Source: G963678255 sp963678255 (GTDB lineage Bacteria > Cloacimonadota > Cloacimonadia > Cloacimonadales > WRIO01). Taken from it: a stretch of 64,000 nucleotides of DNA. The notes beneath the pieces were generated by a model. The model was not told the origin of the DNA, made no database searches, and saw only the letters and a program-made list of their open reading frames with translations. Numbering within the stretch: position 1 is the first letter of the stretch; every line of letters begins with the position of its first letter. Of the stretch, positions 1 to 10,406 are shown one piece after another. The stretch covers positions 496,001 to 560,000 of the forward strand of contig CAXXTW010000002.1 of the NCBI GenBank assembly GCA_963678255.2, written 5' to 3'. A program made the translations under genes and the position numbers.

Positions 1-1038
1 ATAAATCATAAAAGATGATTTACTTCTTGCCATAGGATAGTTTGCAACACCTGCATAGATAAATGGTGGATTTTCTTTCTGAGCCAATTCATTTAATCTA
101 TCCGAAAACATATCATTGAATAGTTCATTTAATAATCGTTTTCTATAATCTCCGATAGTCTTGATTTTTTGAATTTCACCTTTATAATAAATGGAAACAC
201 TGTTATAATTCGCTTCTTTATCGGTAGCAATGGTCACCAGAGTTTCTTCGTGATCTGGGACAGGTTCAATAACTCTTGGCTTAGCATTTTTATTAACCTT
301 TATCTCTCCAAAATAGGTATTAATGTATTTTTCAATAACAGGAATATCAAAATCTCCTACTACAACAACTGCTTGTAAATCAGGACGATACCAGTCTTTA
401 TAAAATTTCTTTATCTTATCATATGAAAAGGTGCTGAGGATTTCATATTGTCCGATAGGATTACGTTGAGCATATTTTGAACCCTGTAATATGACTTTTC
501 TGTTTTGACTCATCATTCTCTCATTAGCTCCGCGGCCACCTCGCCATTCTTCGATGATCACACCTCTTTCTTTATCAATTTCTTCATTATCAAAAGATAG
601 ATTGTGTGCCCATTCACTCAGAATAAAAACAGCTTTTTTAAGCTTTTCCTGATTATCTGTTGGTGATTTGAGCATATACACAGTTTCATCAAAACTTGTA
701 TAAGCATTCAATCCACCGGCAAATCCCATACCTATTGAAGCTAAATAATCCGTTAATGCAGACTTTTCGAAGTTCTTAGTACCATTAAAAGCCATGTGTT
801 CACAAAAATGAGCTAATCCTTGTTGATCGTCATCTTCTAAGATTGACCCTGCATTGACTACTAATCTAAGTTCTGCTCTATTTTCAGGCATATTGTTTTT
901 TTTGATATAATAAGTTAAACCATTCTTTAATTTTCCAATTTTTACTGTAGAATCTATGGGTAATGGTTTATTTAGATTGATCCCTAAAAGAAAACCGGAA
1001 TAAATTACCAATAAAATCAATATCAAACTGTTTTTCAT
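1..1038 (-). CDS. M16 family zinc peptidase, N-terminal part (cut by window edge)
   Basis: The frame is open from an ATG at 1038 to the window edge (346 codons), so the gene continues to the left. The start is preceded by AGGTAGGAG. The product begins with a hydrophobic signal peptide (about residues 1-20). It then shows the inverted zinc motif HFCEHMAFNGT (HxxEH) near residue 80, as in insulinase/PqqL-type M16 peptidases; here the first His and the EH pair are intact. Downstream sequence (RGVIIEEWRGG and WYRPDLQAVVVVGD) matches the conserved core of the M16 N-domain. It is probably a periplasmic or envelope-associated peptidase. The missing C-terminal half prevents saying whether it is a one-chain (about 900 aa) or half-size M16 protein. 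It lies downstream of corA/mgtE on the same strand. Confidence 0.88.
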   Translation of the reverse strand, partial: MKNSLILILLVIYSGFLLGINLNKPLPIDSTVKIGKLKNGLTYYIKKNNMPENRAELRLVVNAGSILEDDDQQGLAHFCEHMAFNGTKNFEKSALTDYLASIGMGFAGGLNAYTSFDETVYMLKSPTDNQEKLKKAVFILSEWAHNLSFDNEEIDKERGVIIEEWRGGRGANERMMSQNRKVILQGSKYAQRNPIGQYEILSTFSYDKIKKFYKDWYRPDLQAVVVVGDFDIPVIEKYINTYFGEIKVNKNAKPRVIEPVPDHEETLVTIATDKEANYNSVSIYYKGEIQKIKTIGDYRKRLLNELFNDMFSDRLNELAQKENPPFIYAGVANYPMARSKSSFMIY

Positions 1039-1059
1039 CTCCTACCTCACTATTTTATT

Positions 1060-1986
1060 TTATAGAAACTTCTTATAATGAAATATTATAATTAAAATTA
1101 TCGCTAATACAATTGAAATTAATGAAAGATACAAAGCTCCAAAAGGATTTCCCTGCCAAGGTAAATGATAATTCATACCGCCAAAAGAAAAGATTAAAGT
1201 GGGTATTTGCAAGACAATCGTAATCAGAGCCAAGAATTTCATCACAATATTTAAATTATTACTTATAATGGAGGCAAAAGCATCCATCATCCCGCTGAGA
1301 ATATTACTGTAAATATCTGCCATTTCCATAGCTTGTTTTATTTCTATCAAAACATCATCAATTTGTTCAACTAAATCTTCATTTGATGAAAATGCTTTAT
1401 TTCTTCTCAGCTTTCTGGTTATTATCTCATTGGATCGTAATGACGTGGTGAAGAATACCAAACTCTTTTCCAAATTCAATAATCGTATCAACTCTTTATT
1501 CTTCATCGATTGTTGGAGCTCTTTTTCAATCTGACCGGTTCTTCGGTTAATTTCTGTTAGCATTTTTAAATACAAAGAAGCATTTCTATTGAGTACATTC
1601 AGTATAAATGAATAGGGTGTAAAAGCTAAACTCAACTTAAAAACTCCCATAAAATAATTGAATACATTGTTATTGGAAGAACATACGGTTAGGACTTTAT
1701 TATTATATAAAAATATTCCGATAGGTTCTGTATAAAACTTAATTTCTTTCATTTTTGAATAAATAGGAACACGGAGTATAAAAAATAAATAGTTATCATT
1801 AAACTCAACACGTGATATCTCGTTCATATCTAATGAGTTTTTTAGATCATCCAGATCAATATCCATAAGCTCAGAATGTTTTAAGAGTTCTTCTTCAGAA
1901 GGATCTTCAATATATATCCAAAAAGAATCTTTTATATTTTCAGTTTTGATTAAGTTTTCTTGATCAAGCATATAATATTTTACCAC
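1060..1986 (-). CDS. corA: CorA-family divalent metal (Mg2+/Co2+) transporter
   Basis: 308 aa, the normal CorA length. A long N-terminal cytoplasmic alpha/beta and helical domain is followed by two C-terminal membrane helices (about residues 245-265 and 280-303). The signature GMN tripeptide is present in the loop between them (FGGMNYHLPW), which forms the selectivity mouth of the pentameric channel. The start codon is GTG at 1986, with GGAGGG placed 4 bases before it. The mgtE stop lies 9 bases upstream, so the two are probably co-transcribed. It is expected to import Mg2+ passively across the inner membrane. The substrate could also be Co2+, Ni2+ or Zn2+ because the GMN motif does not decide this. 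Confidence 0.93.
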   Translation of the reverse strand: MVKYYMLDQENLIKTENIKDSFWIYIEDPSEEELLKHSELMDIDLDDLKNSLDMNEISRVEFNDNYLFFILRVPIYSKMKEIKFYTEPIGIFLYNNKVLTVCSSNNNVFNYFMGVFKLSLAFTPYSFILNVLNRNASLYLKMLTEINRRTGQIEKELQQSMKNKELIRLLNLEKSLVFFTTSLRSNEIITRKLRRNKAFSSNEDLVEQIDDVLIEIKQAMEMADIYSNILSGMMDAFASIISNNLNIVMKFLALITIVLQIPTLIFSFGGMNYHLPWQGNPFGALYLSLISIVLAIILIIIFHYKKFL

Positions 1987-1995
1987 GATCCCTCC

Positions 1996-3330
1996 TTATA
2001 CTTTTAATAACACAGATGCAAAGCTAAAATATATGATTAGAGAAGTTGCATCAACTAAGGTTGAAATCAAAGGACTTGCCAGAATAGCAGGATCAATTTT
2101 TACCTTCTTAGCTAGCAACGGGAGAGTTGATCCGATCATTTTTGCTAACATAATGGTAATAAAAAGACTGATACTCACTGTTAATGCCACTAATACCGGG
2201 GTAGAATCTAGCAGTATTATCCTGACAAAGTTTGTTAATGCTAAGATAAAACCAACTATCAGACTCACCTGAAACTCTTTAAAAATTACTTTGAATATAT
2301 TAGAAAAGTTGACTTCTCCTAAGGCAATACTTCTGATGATCAGAGTGGAGGATTGCGAGCCAGCATTACCTCCTGTTCCCATCAACATGGGAATGTAAGT
2401 CGCTAATATCACCATAGATGATAATAAAACTTCATATCGCTTAATGACCATCCCTGTGAATGTCGCTGAAATCATTAATAGTAACAACCAGACTATTCTA
2501 TTTTTTGCCATGATTAAGGCTGGTGTTTTTAAGTATTCTTCTTCTGAAGGGGTGATTGCTGCCATGATCTGAAAATCTTCTGTATTTTCCTGTTCAATGA
2601 CATCAATAACATCATCCACTGTAACGATTCCAACAAGACAGTTCTCTTTATCAACCACTGGCATAGTGGTTAAATCATATTTTTTAAATAAATCTGCAAT
2701 GATTTCCTGATCATCAAATGTGTTTATCTTTATGATGGAAGTTTCCATGATATCTTCTATGATGGCTTCTTCATCAGATAATATCAAACGTCTAATAGAA
2801 ACGATTCCTTCTAGTTTTCTATTTTTATCGATTACATAACAATTGTTGATCGTCTCTTTATCAAGTCCTGTTCTTCGAATATGCGCAATAGCTTGATTAA
2901 CTGACATATTCTTTTTCAAATCTACAAACTCAATTGTCATGATACTACCAGCTGAATTTTCTGGATAATTAAAGAACTGATTGATTATCTGTCTGGTTTG
3001 ATCATCTGTATTCTTTAGTACCCTTTTTACGACTGATGCAGGCATTTCTTCCAAAAAGTCAACGGTATCATCAATAAACAATTCATTGATGATATTCTTG
3101 ATTTCCCGGTCTGTAATTGATTCAATAATAAACTGCTGTTGATCTCTGTTAAGATAAGCAAAAACATCTGCTGCGGTATCTTTTGATAATATTCGGAAGG
3201 TAATTAACACCTTATCCATAGATAATTCTTCAAATAATTCTGCAATATCTACAGCATTAATGGTATTGATGGTAAGTTTTAATTCTTTGTATTTGCTTTC
3301 TTCAATTAGATTTTTAATTGTATCAATCAT
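1996..3330 (-). CDS. mgtE: MgtE-family magnesium transporter
   Basis: 444 aa from ATG 3330. A TTG at 3333 is in frame, but GGGGG sits only 3 bases from it and 6 from the ATG, so the ATG is preferred. Domain order is as expected for MgtE: an N-terminal superhelical domain (about 1-130), a tandem CBS pair (about 130-250) and five C-terminal membrane helices (about 275-444). The TM region holds the PMLMGTGGNAGSQSS stretch and an acidic DATSLIIYF segment typical of the Mg2+ pore. The CBS domains normally gate the channel by sensing cytosolic Mg2+. It is followed directly by corA. I see no M-box riboswitch in the 190 bases upstream. Confidence 0.94.
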   Translation of the reverse strand: MIDTIKNLIEESKYKELKLTINTINAVDIAELFEELSMDKVLITFRILSKDTAADVFAYLNRDQQQFIIESITDREIKNIINELFIDDTVDFLEEMPASVVKRVLKNTDDQTRQIINQFFNYPENSAGSIMTIEFVDLKKNMSVNQAIAHIRRTGLDKETINNCYVIDKNRKLEGIVSIRRLILSDEEAIIEDIMETSIIKINTFDDQEIIADLFKKYDLTTMPVVDKENCLVGIVTVDDVIDVIEQENTEDFQIMAAITPSEEEYLKTPALIMAKNRIVWLLLLMISATFTGMVIKRYEVLLSSMVILATYIPMLMGTGGNAGSQSSTLIIRSIALGEVNFSNIFKVIFKEFQVSLIVGFILALTNFVRIILLDSTPVLVALTVSISLFITIMLAKMIGSTLPLLAKKVKIDPAILASPLISTLVDATSLIIYFSFASVLLKV

Positions 3331-3525
3331 CAATACCCCCTTCTTTGGGTTTATTCTACAATAAATTTTTAAACTTAATGGTCAAGCTCTAAAATTTAAA
3401 AAATACCTGAAAAAGTAAAAACATGTTATATAATAAATTATAAACATATTTTAAGGAAACTACCCTTATTAACACAAAAATAGCTTTACAAAAAAAGGAA
3501 TTAAATTGAAATGGGTTCAAAGAGT

Positions 3526-3617
3526 GGAGACGTGTCCGAGCTGGCTTAAGGAGCACGATTGGAAATCGTGTATACGTTAGTCGCGTATCTAGAGTTCGAA
3601 TCTCTACGTCTCCGCCA
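3526..3617 (+). tRNA. tRNA-Ser(GGA)
   Basis: A 92-nt class II tRNA. The acceptor stem GGAGACG pairs with CGTCTCC at 3607-3613, followed by discriminator G and an encoded CCA (3615-3617). The anticodon arm is CACGATT-GGA-AATCGTG with GGA at 3561-3563, reading UCC/UCU serine codons. There is a long variable arm (TACG...CGTA region) and a GTTCGAATC T-loop. It stands alone between divergent transcription units. Confidence 0.97.
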
Positions 3618-3755
3618 TTCTTTTGTTAAACTTGCCAATAAATAATTAATTTTTAAAATATTCCAATAATGTCTATCTACCCTCATCATAAAATAATATA
3701 ACTATCCTATTCAGGGAGATATGCTCATTTATAACATTACATTTCAAATGATTGA

Positions 3756-6700
3756 TTATTTTTCCCATTTATAAATTACATCCAATCCAAAGGATTGCAG
3801 AGAGTTACGATTCCCCGTTAAATAGAATCTCTTACTCAATTGATATTCAATATTAATGCTTTCATTTTGAACAGCACTCAGGTTGTTAAAGTTAAATTCT
3901 CTCAAGTAACTAATAAAAATCCGATCCCCCAAATATTTACCAACTTGGACTTCTGTATTTCCGAATTGGTTAGATCCTGTTATATCAAGCAAATCAAGAT
4001 TAAGATAGTTATTTACTTTTTTATTGATGCTACCGGTAATTTTATTAAGTAGATATGCTGCTGCCATTCCCTGTGCATCAATTTGATTACTGACAGTCGA
4101 TTGTTGCTTATTGGTTAACTCCTTTAAATTTCTGCCAAAAATAATGTAGGAAACTGCATCTTTTTCATCAATCGCATTTCCATCCAAGAGAAAAGATAAA
4201 ACAGGTTTATTGAGTGTACCTGATACAAAAAGTTGGATGATTCTTCTATCGGTTCCTTCTCTAAAGCGGAATTGAGCTTCGATGTTTAAATCAGGATTTA
4301 AGTTCTTATTTTTATTAAAGGTGATACTACCACTCTTGATATCAAATCTCTTTCCATAGAGCTCATAATAGCCTCTCAGCAGGTCAATATTGCCATCCAG
4401 GGTAAGTAGATTATCTGTTTTGGTTATTTGGGTACTTCCTGTTATTTCTATGTTAAAGTCTTGACTGCTAATCCAAGTGTTTCTGGGAATATTTACCCTG
4501 CAATTTATATCCACTTTTTTAAATTGAGGTAGATTAAACTGTTTTTCTTTATCTTCTATCGGTGGTTTAGGCGTTAAAGCCTGAACTAGTAGTGGTACGG
4601 TTAACTTATCTTCATAATTTTTACTGGTTAACTTAGAGATGTCCAAGTGCGTTTCCAAAAGAGTTAAATCTCCTGTAAGTGAAAGATTTTGAGAATTTCC
4701 TATTAATTTTAATTTAGAATCTATCTTTGTATTGATCATGTCTGAATTTAATAAATGAAGTTTTGACGACTGAGAAGTAATATGGAGAGAATCAATAACG
4801 AGACCGTGGTTGATCTCATAATTTATAGCTCCCTGAGCAAACATATTCCCTTTTCCAGCAGTAAAACTAAGGGTATCAATATAAACTAGATCATTGAGAA
4901 GATTTATCTTAGTTTTGAAGTTTTCTATCACCATCCCATATTCAGGATATTCGACTTGTCCTTTTTCTATATTGAAATAACCTTTTGTTTTTATATTGTT
5001 TAACTTATTATGTATTGTTAATTTGGTGTTTAACTGACCTGAAAAAGTTATTTTGTTATTAGGATGATTAAATGGTTTTAAATCTATATTTTGGGAGAGG
5101 ATACGTAAATCAAAGTTTTTATTTTTATTTATAATCTGATTGCTTTTTATTGCTGATAGTGACAAATCTATGGGTAAACTTCCCTTGATCTGAACAGTTT
5201 CATTAGCTACTAAAATTTTAGAATCAATCATCAGACTGTCTTGAATTTGTTTTAAGTTTACAAAAATGGTATCGAGTTTAATACTATTCAAAGTAAAATT
5301 ATTAACAACTAGATTAGAATTAATTTTTTTCTTTAGTGAAGTATTATCATAAGATAAATCAAAGTCGATTACAGCCGATTTGATAGTTTTACTTGGCAGA
5401 TAAACCATAATATCCATTATATTTAATTGAGATATGTCTAAATTGAGAAGCATCTTATTCTTTTTATCCCAAGACAGGTTTAGACTTAAATCTGTAGAAT
5501 CTTTTGAGAGATTGAAATTCTTGATTTCCAGTAAATTATCTTTATTCTTGATATGAACATTCCCTTTTAAATTCGTATAATCATCTTTATCTAAATGTAG
5601 ATCAAATTGTGAGATATCTATGCTGGAAAAGTTTAAGTTGTTTATCGTAAAGGATGTTTCAACTTGTAAGCTATCAGATTGTTTTACAAACAGATGTGAT
5701 AATAGCAAATCATTTTCTTTCTTTGCATTTAACTGAACGTTATCCAAATATAAAGAATTGATTTTAATATGCTTAAACTCTGCTTGCAACTCGGTAGGTT
5801 CCTGTATGAATTCCTTAGAATTCTGATCAAGCTTCGTATTGATTTGACAAAAGAGAGAATCGACCATCACACTATCATATCTGGACTTATTGATAGTGAT
5901 TTGACTATTTAATACATTGCATTTTAAATCAGCAGTCCACAATAACTGATCGAGTTCAATTTTAGACATAGGATTGATCTTTGAATTTTGGCTTAGAGAA
6001 TCATTTAAATCATAGGTTATCAGTTGATCTTTCAAAAAAGAAGGATTCTTTAAATCCAAGATTAAATTGGCTGATAATTGATTAAGAATGAATTTACTTT
6101 TGTTTATTAAGGATTGTATATCATATTGTGCATCAATAATCAAGCTGTTTTCCAGATTGTTATATAGAGTACCATTTAGATTAATTAATGATCCCTTTTT
6201 ATCTACTTCAATCTCTCCTTGAGTTATTGGGATAAAAAGGATTGAGGAAGAATCAATCTTTATTGAAGCTTTTAAATCGGAGTTGATTGGATCGATCCCC
6301 TCCCCCACTACGTTTAGAGCTAAGTTTAGATTACTTTTTATGGACTTATCGGAAGTGTTATGATTAATAAATTGGGAAATATCCAAGTGATTTAATGAAA
6401 TTAACCCGTTATATTGTATGTTTTTTGAAATGGTTAATTTGTTGGTATTAAATAGATTATCAACAGCTATTTGAGCATCATATTTTGCCTGTTTATATAT
6501 TGATTGTAGGTTAATTGAGAGTTTGTTTTTATCTTTTTGAAGATTAGTATTTAAATTTTTAAGTATTAAATCATTGTACTTTAAAGATTGAAAATCAGTT
6601 GTTATACTTAGATTATTATTCAAAAAATCAAATGAATTCATCTCTACATTTAAGATACCTTTGATTTGAAGAGAATTCTTTGCGTCACTCAAAAGCGATA

Positions 6701-7682
6701 GAAGATTTATGTTATGAAAGTCAATTTGTGCATTTAACTCATTTTTACTCAGATTATTATATTTTGCATTACAATGAAGATAATCATTTTTGTCACTTAG
6801 TTTAAGATTCAGATTTATCTTTTTATTAATCTTGATAACCTGACTCTCCAATTGGTATTGATGCTCAGATAATGGCAAACTCTTGTACCAGTGTTTCAAA
6901 TCTTTTGTATTTAATGCTTTAGATAATAGATTGAGTTCAGAGTTATTCTCCTTAAAATCATGTTTTAAATCTATTCTGAGTGTACTTTGACCAATATTCA
7001 ATTGATCGATGGTACTATTAAGGGATTGATCTGTCTTAATTAATAATACTTTTGAAAAACGTATTGGATATTGATCTATATCAAAATTCAAAAAAGCAAG
7101 GTTTAAATTAATGTTACTCTTGCTATAGATAAAAGAAGTTTTAATATTAATGTTTTGAATAAGCTGATTCAAATGATAATTATCTAAATAACTTAGAATA
7201 TTAACTCTCGAATTATTAATTGAAATCTGAGATAAATTGATATCAAAAGGGAAAGTCGTTTTGGATTTATCTGATGGAATATTCTTTTTAAGAGGAGTAA
7301 AGGCTTTTTTAAGATTAACTGAAGAATCAGCATAAATGATCAAATTAACCTGAAGTGAATCTATTTGAAAGGTAGAAATTTTAATCTCTTTTTTTAATAA
7401 ATTCATTAAGTCTAATTCTATTTCCAGATTTTTAATGGTTAATAGTGATTTATTCGAGTAAGATATACGAATATTGTTTAAAGTAAAATGACTAAACAGA
7501 TTTCCTTTTAATTCTTTATACGATAATTGAGCTGGAATGCTTTGTTGATATTGGTTTAAAGCATAACGAATCAGATAGTTTTGCAATTTATTAGAAAAAT
7601 AAATAGAAGTTAATAAAATAATTATCAATAGGATAGGACTTATAAAGATTAAAATCCAATATTTCTTTTTTAGCTTTTTCAT
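3756..7682 (-). CDS. tamB: TamB-like (DUF490) inner-membrane-anchored transport/assembly protein
   Basis: 1308 aa, close to E. coli TamB (1259 aa). A single N-terminal membrane anchor (about residues 8-29) is followed by a very long periplasmic region of repeating short beta strands rich in Asn, Ser, Asp and Leu, as in the AsmA/TamB/VPS13-like lipid-channel fold. The C-terminal DUF490 domain is recognisable from GNIDLLRGYYELYGKRFDI to the end, with the late FVSGTLNKPVLSF and ISYIIFGR-like stretches. The start ATG overlaps the stop of the Omp85 gene (TAATG), so the two are translationally coupled. It probably spans the periplasm to the upstream-encoded barrel and moves lipids or helps outer-membrane protein assembly. 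Confidence 0.88.
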   Translation of the reverse strand: MKKLKKKYWILIFISPILLIIILLTSIYFSNKLQNYLIRYALNQYQQSIPAQLSYKELKGNLFSHFTLNNIRISYSNKSLLTIKNLEIELDLMNLLKKEIKISTFQIDSLQVNLIIYADSSVNLKKAFTPLKKNIPSDKSKTTFPFDINLSQISINNSRVNILSYLDNYHLNQLIQNINIKTSFIYSKSNINLNLAFLNFDIDQYPIRFSKVLLIKTDQSLNSTIDQLNIGQSTLRIDLKHDFKENNSELNLLSKALNTKDLKHWYKSLPLSEHQYQLESQVIKINKKINLNLKLSDKNDYLHCNAKYNNLSKNELNAQIDFHNINLLSLLSDAKNSLQIKGILNVEMNSFDFLNNNLSITTDFQSLKYNDLILKNLNTNLQKDKNKLSINLQSIYKQAKYDAQIAVDNLFNTNKLTISKNIQYNGLISLNHLDISQFINHNTSDKSIKSNLNLALNVVGEGIDPINSDLKASIKIDSSSILFIPITQGEIEVDKKGSLINLNGTLYNNLENSLIIDAQYDIQSLINKSKFILNQLSANLILDLKNPSFLKDQLITYDLNDSLSQNSKINPMSKIELDQLLWTADLKCNVLNSQITINKSRYDSVMVDSLFCQINTKLDQNSKEFIQEPTELQAEFKHIKINSLYLDNVQLNAKKENDLLLSHLFVKQSDSLQVETSFTINNLNFSSIDISQFDLHLDKDDYTNLKGNVHIKNKDNLLEIKNFNLSKDSTDLSLNLSWDKKNKMLLNLDISQLNIMDIMVYLPSKTIKSAVIDFDLSYDNTSLKKKINSNLVVNNFTLNSIKLDTIFVNLKQIQDSLMIDSKILVANETVQIKGSLPIDLSLSAIKSNQIINKNKNFDLRILSQNIDLKPFNHPNNKITFSGQLNTKLTIHNKLNNIKTKGYFNIEKGQVEYPEYGMVIENFKTKINLLNDLVYIDTLSFTAGKGNMFAQGAINYEINHGLVIDSLHITSQSSKLHLLNSDMINTKIDSKLKLIGNSQNLSLTGDLTLLETHLDISKLTSKNYEDKLTVPLLVQALTPKPPIEDKEKQFNLPQFKKVDINCRVNIPRNTWISSQDFNIEITGSTQITKTDNLLTLDGNIDLLRGYYELYGKRFDIKSGSITFNKNKNLNPDLNIEAQFRFREGTDRRIIQLFVSGTLNKPVLSFLLDGNAIDEKDAVSYIIFGRNLKELTNKQQSTVSNQIDAQGMAAAYLLNKITGSINKKVNNYLNLDLLDITGSNQFGNTEVQVGKYLGDRIFISYLREFNFNNLSAVQNESINIEYQLSKRFYLTGNRNSLQSFGLDVIYKWEK

Positions 7683-9487
7683 TAGAAGCTATTCCCTATC
7701 TGAAGATAATATTGAATCGGATGTTCCTTTTGAAAAACAGGCGTGGCAACATCAAATCGTATTGTTCCAATTATAGAATTATAACGAATACCCGTGCCAC
7801 AAGAAGAGAGAATATGATCAAATTCATGATTAGTTTTCCAAACATTGCCAAAATCGTAAAACACAGCCCATTCAAATTGAGGATAGAATATCAATCTGTT
7901 CTCTAGAGAACATTCTAAGAGGCTATTCCCGCCTGTTTTTTCATTATTCTGTACAGGACTTATCTCATTTCTAAGCCATCCTCTGATCGAATTTGAACCT
8001 CCTGCATAAAACCGTTCTTCAACAGGTATGATTTTATCCTTATTAAAGGAATATATCTGTCCGTATTTAAATTTTAAAGCAAGAGTATTTGAAGTACTTA
8101 ATGGATAATATAACCGGTTATCAAGGATCCAACGAAAATAATGATATGTACTATTCAAAATGCGTGTTGAATAGGTGGTATTCAATGAAGAGGTCACACC
8201 ATGATCATTTTTGTTTAAATCAGTAAATGTATAGTTTGTATTGATGGCTGACTTATTGTATATGGAAACAAGCGAGTCTGATTCAAATACGTTCGCAGAT
8301 AGTAAATTATTCTGTTCTAACTGATAATTAATTTGATAATTATTATGTAAATTAATGGTTTGATTGATACCCAAAAAGGTACCCACACGGATTAATCTGT
8401 AGATATTCTCTTTTTGATATACCCAATAAGGATTTACCATGCCGTATAATGAATGTCTTATTGGAAGGGGTTCACGTAGATTTAGACTCAAATTCCACGG
8501 TTCAAGAGCATTAGATTTAAAGATCATTTGAAGATGTCGGGCATTACCACCAAAATTCATACGATTATACTCTGCCATGATCCTGTATTTATCTTCTAAA
8601 CCATAACCAACACCTGTTTTAAATTGTTGTTTTGGCTTTTCTTTCAGATAAATATACAAAGGTATTCGATAGGTATCAGATTCTTCTGGATGGGTTTCTA
8701 TACTTATTTGTTTAAACTGATCTAATTGATTTAATTGATTCTTGATAATATCTATTCTTTTTGTATTATAAGTGAAACTATCTGGAAAAGGAATTTGAAA
8801 TCTAACTGGTTTTTCACTTAAGTATTTAAGTCCAACAATCTCTATGTTGTTTATTAAGTAATGCTTGCCTGTATTGATATCATAAACAACATTAACCTTG
8901 GAACTATCTGAATTTACTAAAAAAGAAGGTGTGATCTGATTCTTAATAAAGCTGTTTTCACTCAAATAATTCTTTAATGAAAGAATGGTTGTTTTCACCA
9001 ATTCATCAGAATAGTCTGCTTTTAGATTACTCTGAACCATTTTGTTTATTTGATTTGAATAATAAATAGAATCTGCCTCAGTTATATCTGAGACAATCCC
9101 AACAGGAGCGATTATCTTGACTTTGACCGAATCAATTATAATCTGATCATTCTCAATGATTACATAAGTGAGTGTATAATTCTTTTTAGTCTTTTCAAAA
9201 GACTGCGTGATTTGAACTTTTAAAAACCCATTTGCCTGATAAAAATAGACTAATGCTTTTAAATCTTTCTGGAATTGTACTAAGGGAACAGGTTTTATTT
9301 TCTTAAAAATATTAATTTTACTCAGAAAAGAAGGGTCTTTTGCACTAATTTGTTTATTTAATTGTTTTGAACTGAAAGAATGATTTCCCTTAAACTCAAT
9401 TTTTTTTATCTTATATTCGCTTTCGTATGCTTGTAATGTGAAGATAAAAAATACAAATAAGCATAATACTAATTTTTTAAGACACAT
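7682..9487 (-). CDS. tamA: Omp85/TamA-like outer-membrane protein with POTRA domains
   Basis: 601 aa. A signal peptide (about 1-20) is followed by POTRA-like repeats (about 22-290; e.g. YKIKKIEFKGNHSF) and a C-terminal 16-strand-type barrel (about 300-601). The Omp85 loop-6 signature appears as FYAGGSNSIRGW. The protein ends in an aromatic residue (...IGNSF), as BAM substrates do. The start is ATG at 9487; the Shine-Dalgarno is weak (GGTTTGG only). It is the promoter-proximal partner of tamB, with a 1-base overlap. BamA is an alternative, but the tamB linkage argues for TamA. Confidence 0.88.
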   Translation of the reverse strand: MCLKKLVLCLFVFFIFTLQAYESEYKIKKIEFKGNHSFSSKQLNKQISAKDPSFLSKINIFKKIKPVPLVQFQKDLKALVYFYQANGFLKVQITQSFEKTKKNYTLTYVIIENDQIIIDSVKVKIIAPVGIVSDITEADSIYYSNQINKMVQSNLKADYSDELVKTTILSLKNYLSENSFIKNQITPSFLVNSDSSKVNVVYDINTGKHYLINNIEIVGLKYLSEKPVRFQIPFPDSFTYNTKRIDIIKNQLNQLDQFKQISIETHPEESDTYRIPLYIYLKEKPKQQFKTGVGYGLEDKYRIMAEYNRMNFGGNARHLQMIFKSNALEPWNLSLNLREPLPIRHSLYGMVNPYWVYQKENIYRLIRVGTFLGINQTINLHNNYQINYQLEQNNLLSANVFESDSLVSIYNKSAINTNYTFTDLNKNDHGVTSSLNTTYSTRILNSTYHYFRWILDNRLYYPLSTSNTLALKFKYGQIYSFNKDKIIPVEERFYAGGSNSIRGWLRNEISPVQNNEKTGGNSLLECSLENRLIFYPQFEWAVFYDFGNVWKTNHEFDHILSSCGTGIRYNSIIGTIRFDVATPVFQKEHPIQYYLQIGNSF

Positions 9488-9820
9488 TTATTAAAAAACC
9501 AAACCTCTCACTATTAATTAAAATTTAAACTTTAATATAAGATATTCTGATTTTAAGAGTAAACAAACAAAATCGTTTTATATTTAGCATTTAGATTATT
9601 AAATTGCTTAACTAAATTTAATTAACGAGCATATATTTTAAAATATTAAAAACTAAATACAAAAAATGAAAATATAAAAAAAGACCAACTATCTAAAAGG
9701 AATAAAACCCCTAATAATGCAAAAAAACTGGATCAATAATTTGATATTGACAAAGAGAAGAATATATAGTTTTATTATCATATAGATGAAAATAATTGAA
9801 TTAATATATTTGGAGAAACT
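9488..9820. other. Divergent intergenic region, no gene seen
   Basis: 333 bases of very AT-rich sequence between tamA (leftward) and the DUF1003 gene (rightward). It must hold promoters for both. A TTGACA at 9747-9752 faces right, but no convincing -10 lies at 16-18 bases. No stable hairpin or ORF was seen. Confidence 0.5.
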
Positions 9821-10369
9821 ATGAATCATCAAGAAAATGTAGAATCGTTATTGAAAAAGACAATGAATATGTTGACCGCAACTGAAAAGCATGTCTTAAA
9901 ACATTTTAATGAAAGAAGACCAATCAGTCGGAATATTAATGTTGCAATTTCAAATGAACTAACTTTTGGACAAAGAATAGCAGACAAAGTTGCTTCATTT
10001 GGAGGTAGTTGGCCATTTATTATCATATTTATTTGTTTTTTATTAGCTTGGGTCGGCTTGAATGTCTTTATCTTTCTAAATCATAAAAGTCCTTTTGATC
10101 CATATCCCTTTATTCTTCTCAATCTTTTTCTCTCCATGATTGCGGCGATTCAGGCTCCCGTAATCATGATGAGTCAAAACCGGCAATCCTCACAGGATAG
10201 ATTGATGGCTCAACACGATTATGAAGTCAATTTAAAAGCAGAATTGGAAATCATGTCTTTACATCTAAAAATTGATGAAGTTAAAGAACAGCAAAGTGTT
10301 TTATTGACTGAACTCAATCAGAAATTCGATGAAATTCTCAAAGAAATTAAAAGGGAAAAGAATATTTAA
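9821..10369 (+). CDS. DUF1003 family membrane protein
   Basis: 182 aa. The central part is characteristic of DUF1003: RIADKVASFGGSWPFII begins the first membrane helix (about 62-88), then the conserved FDPYPFILLNLFLSMIAAIQ run forms the second helix, followed by APVIMMSQNRQ. The C-terminal 50 residues form a charged helix that is probably a coiled coil in the cytoplasm. The N-terminal 50 residues are soluble and helical. GGAG lies 6 bases before the start ATG. The molecular function of the family is not established. It may be co-transcribed with the HExxH gene 37 bases downstream. Confidence 0.85.
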   Translation: MNHQENVESLLKKTMNMLTATEKHVLKHFNERRPISRNINVAISNELTFGQRIADKVASFGGSWPFIIIFICFLLAWVGLNVFIFLNHKSPFDPYPFILLNLFLSMIAAIQAPVIMMSQNRQSSQDRLMAQHDYEVNLKAELEIMSLHLKIDEVKEQQSVLLTELNQKFDEILKEIKREKNI

Positions 10370-10406
10370 GTTTAAACTCGGATAATGTATATTAGGAGGC
10401 TCTCTC

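Noticed and set aside
3331..3525. M-box or other Mg2+ riboswitch upstream of mgtE
   Set aside because: I found no conserved stem pattern or terminator/anti-terminator pair in these 190 AT-rich bases.
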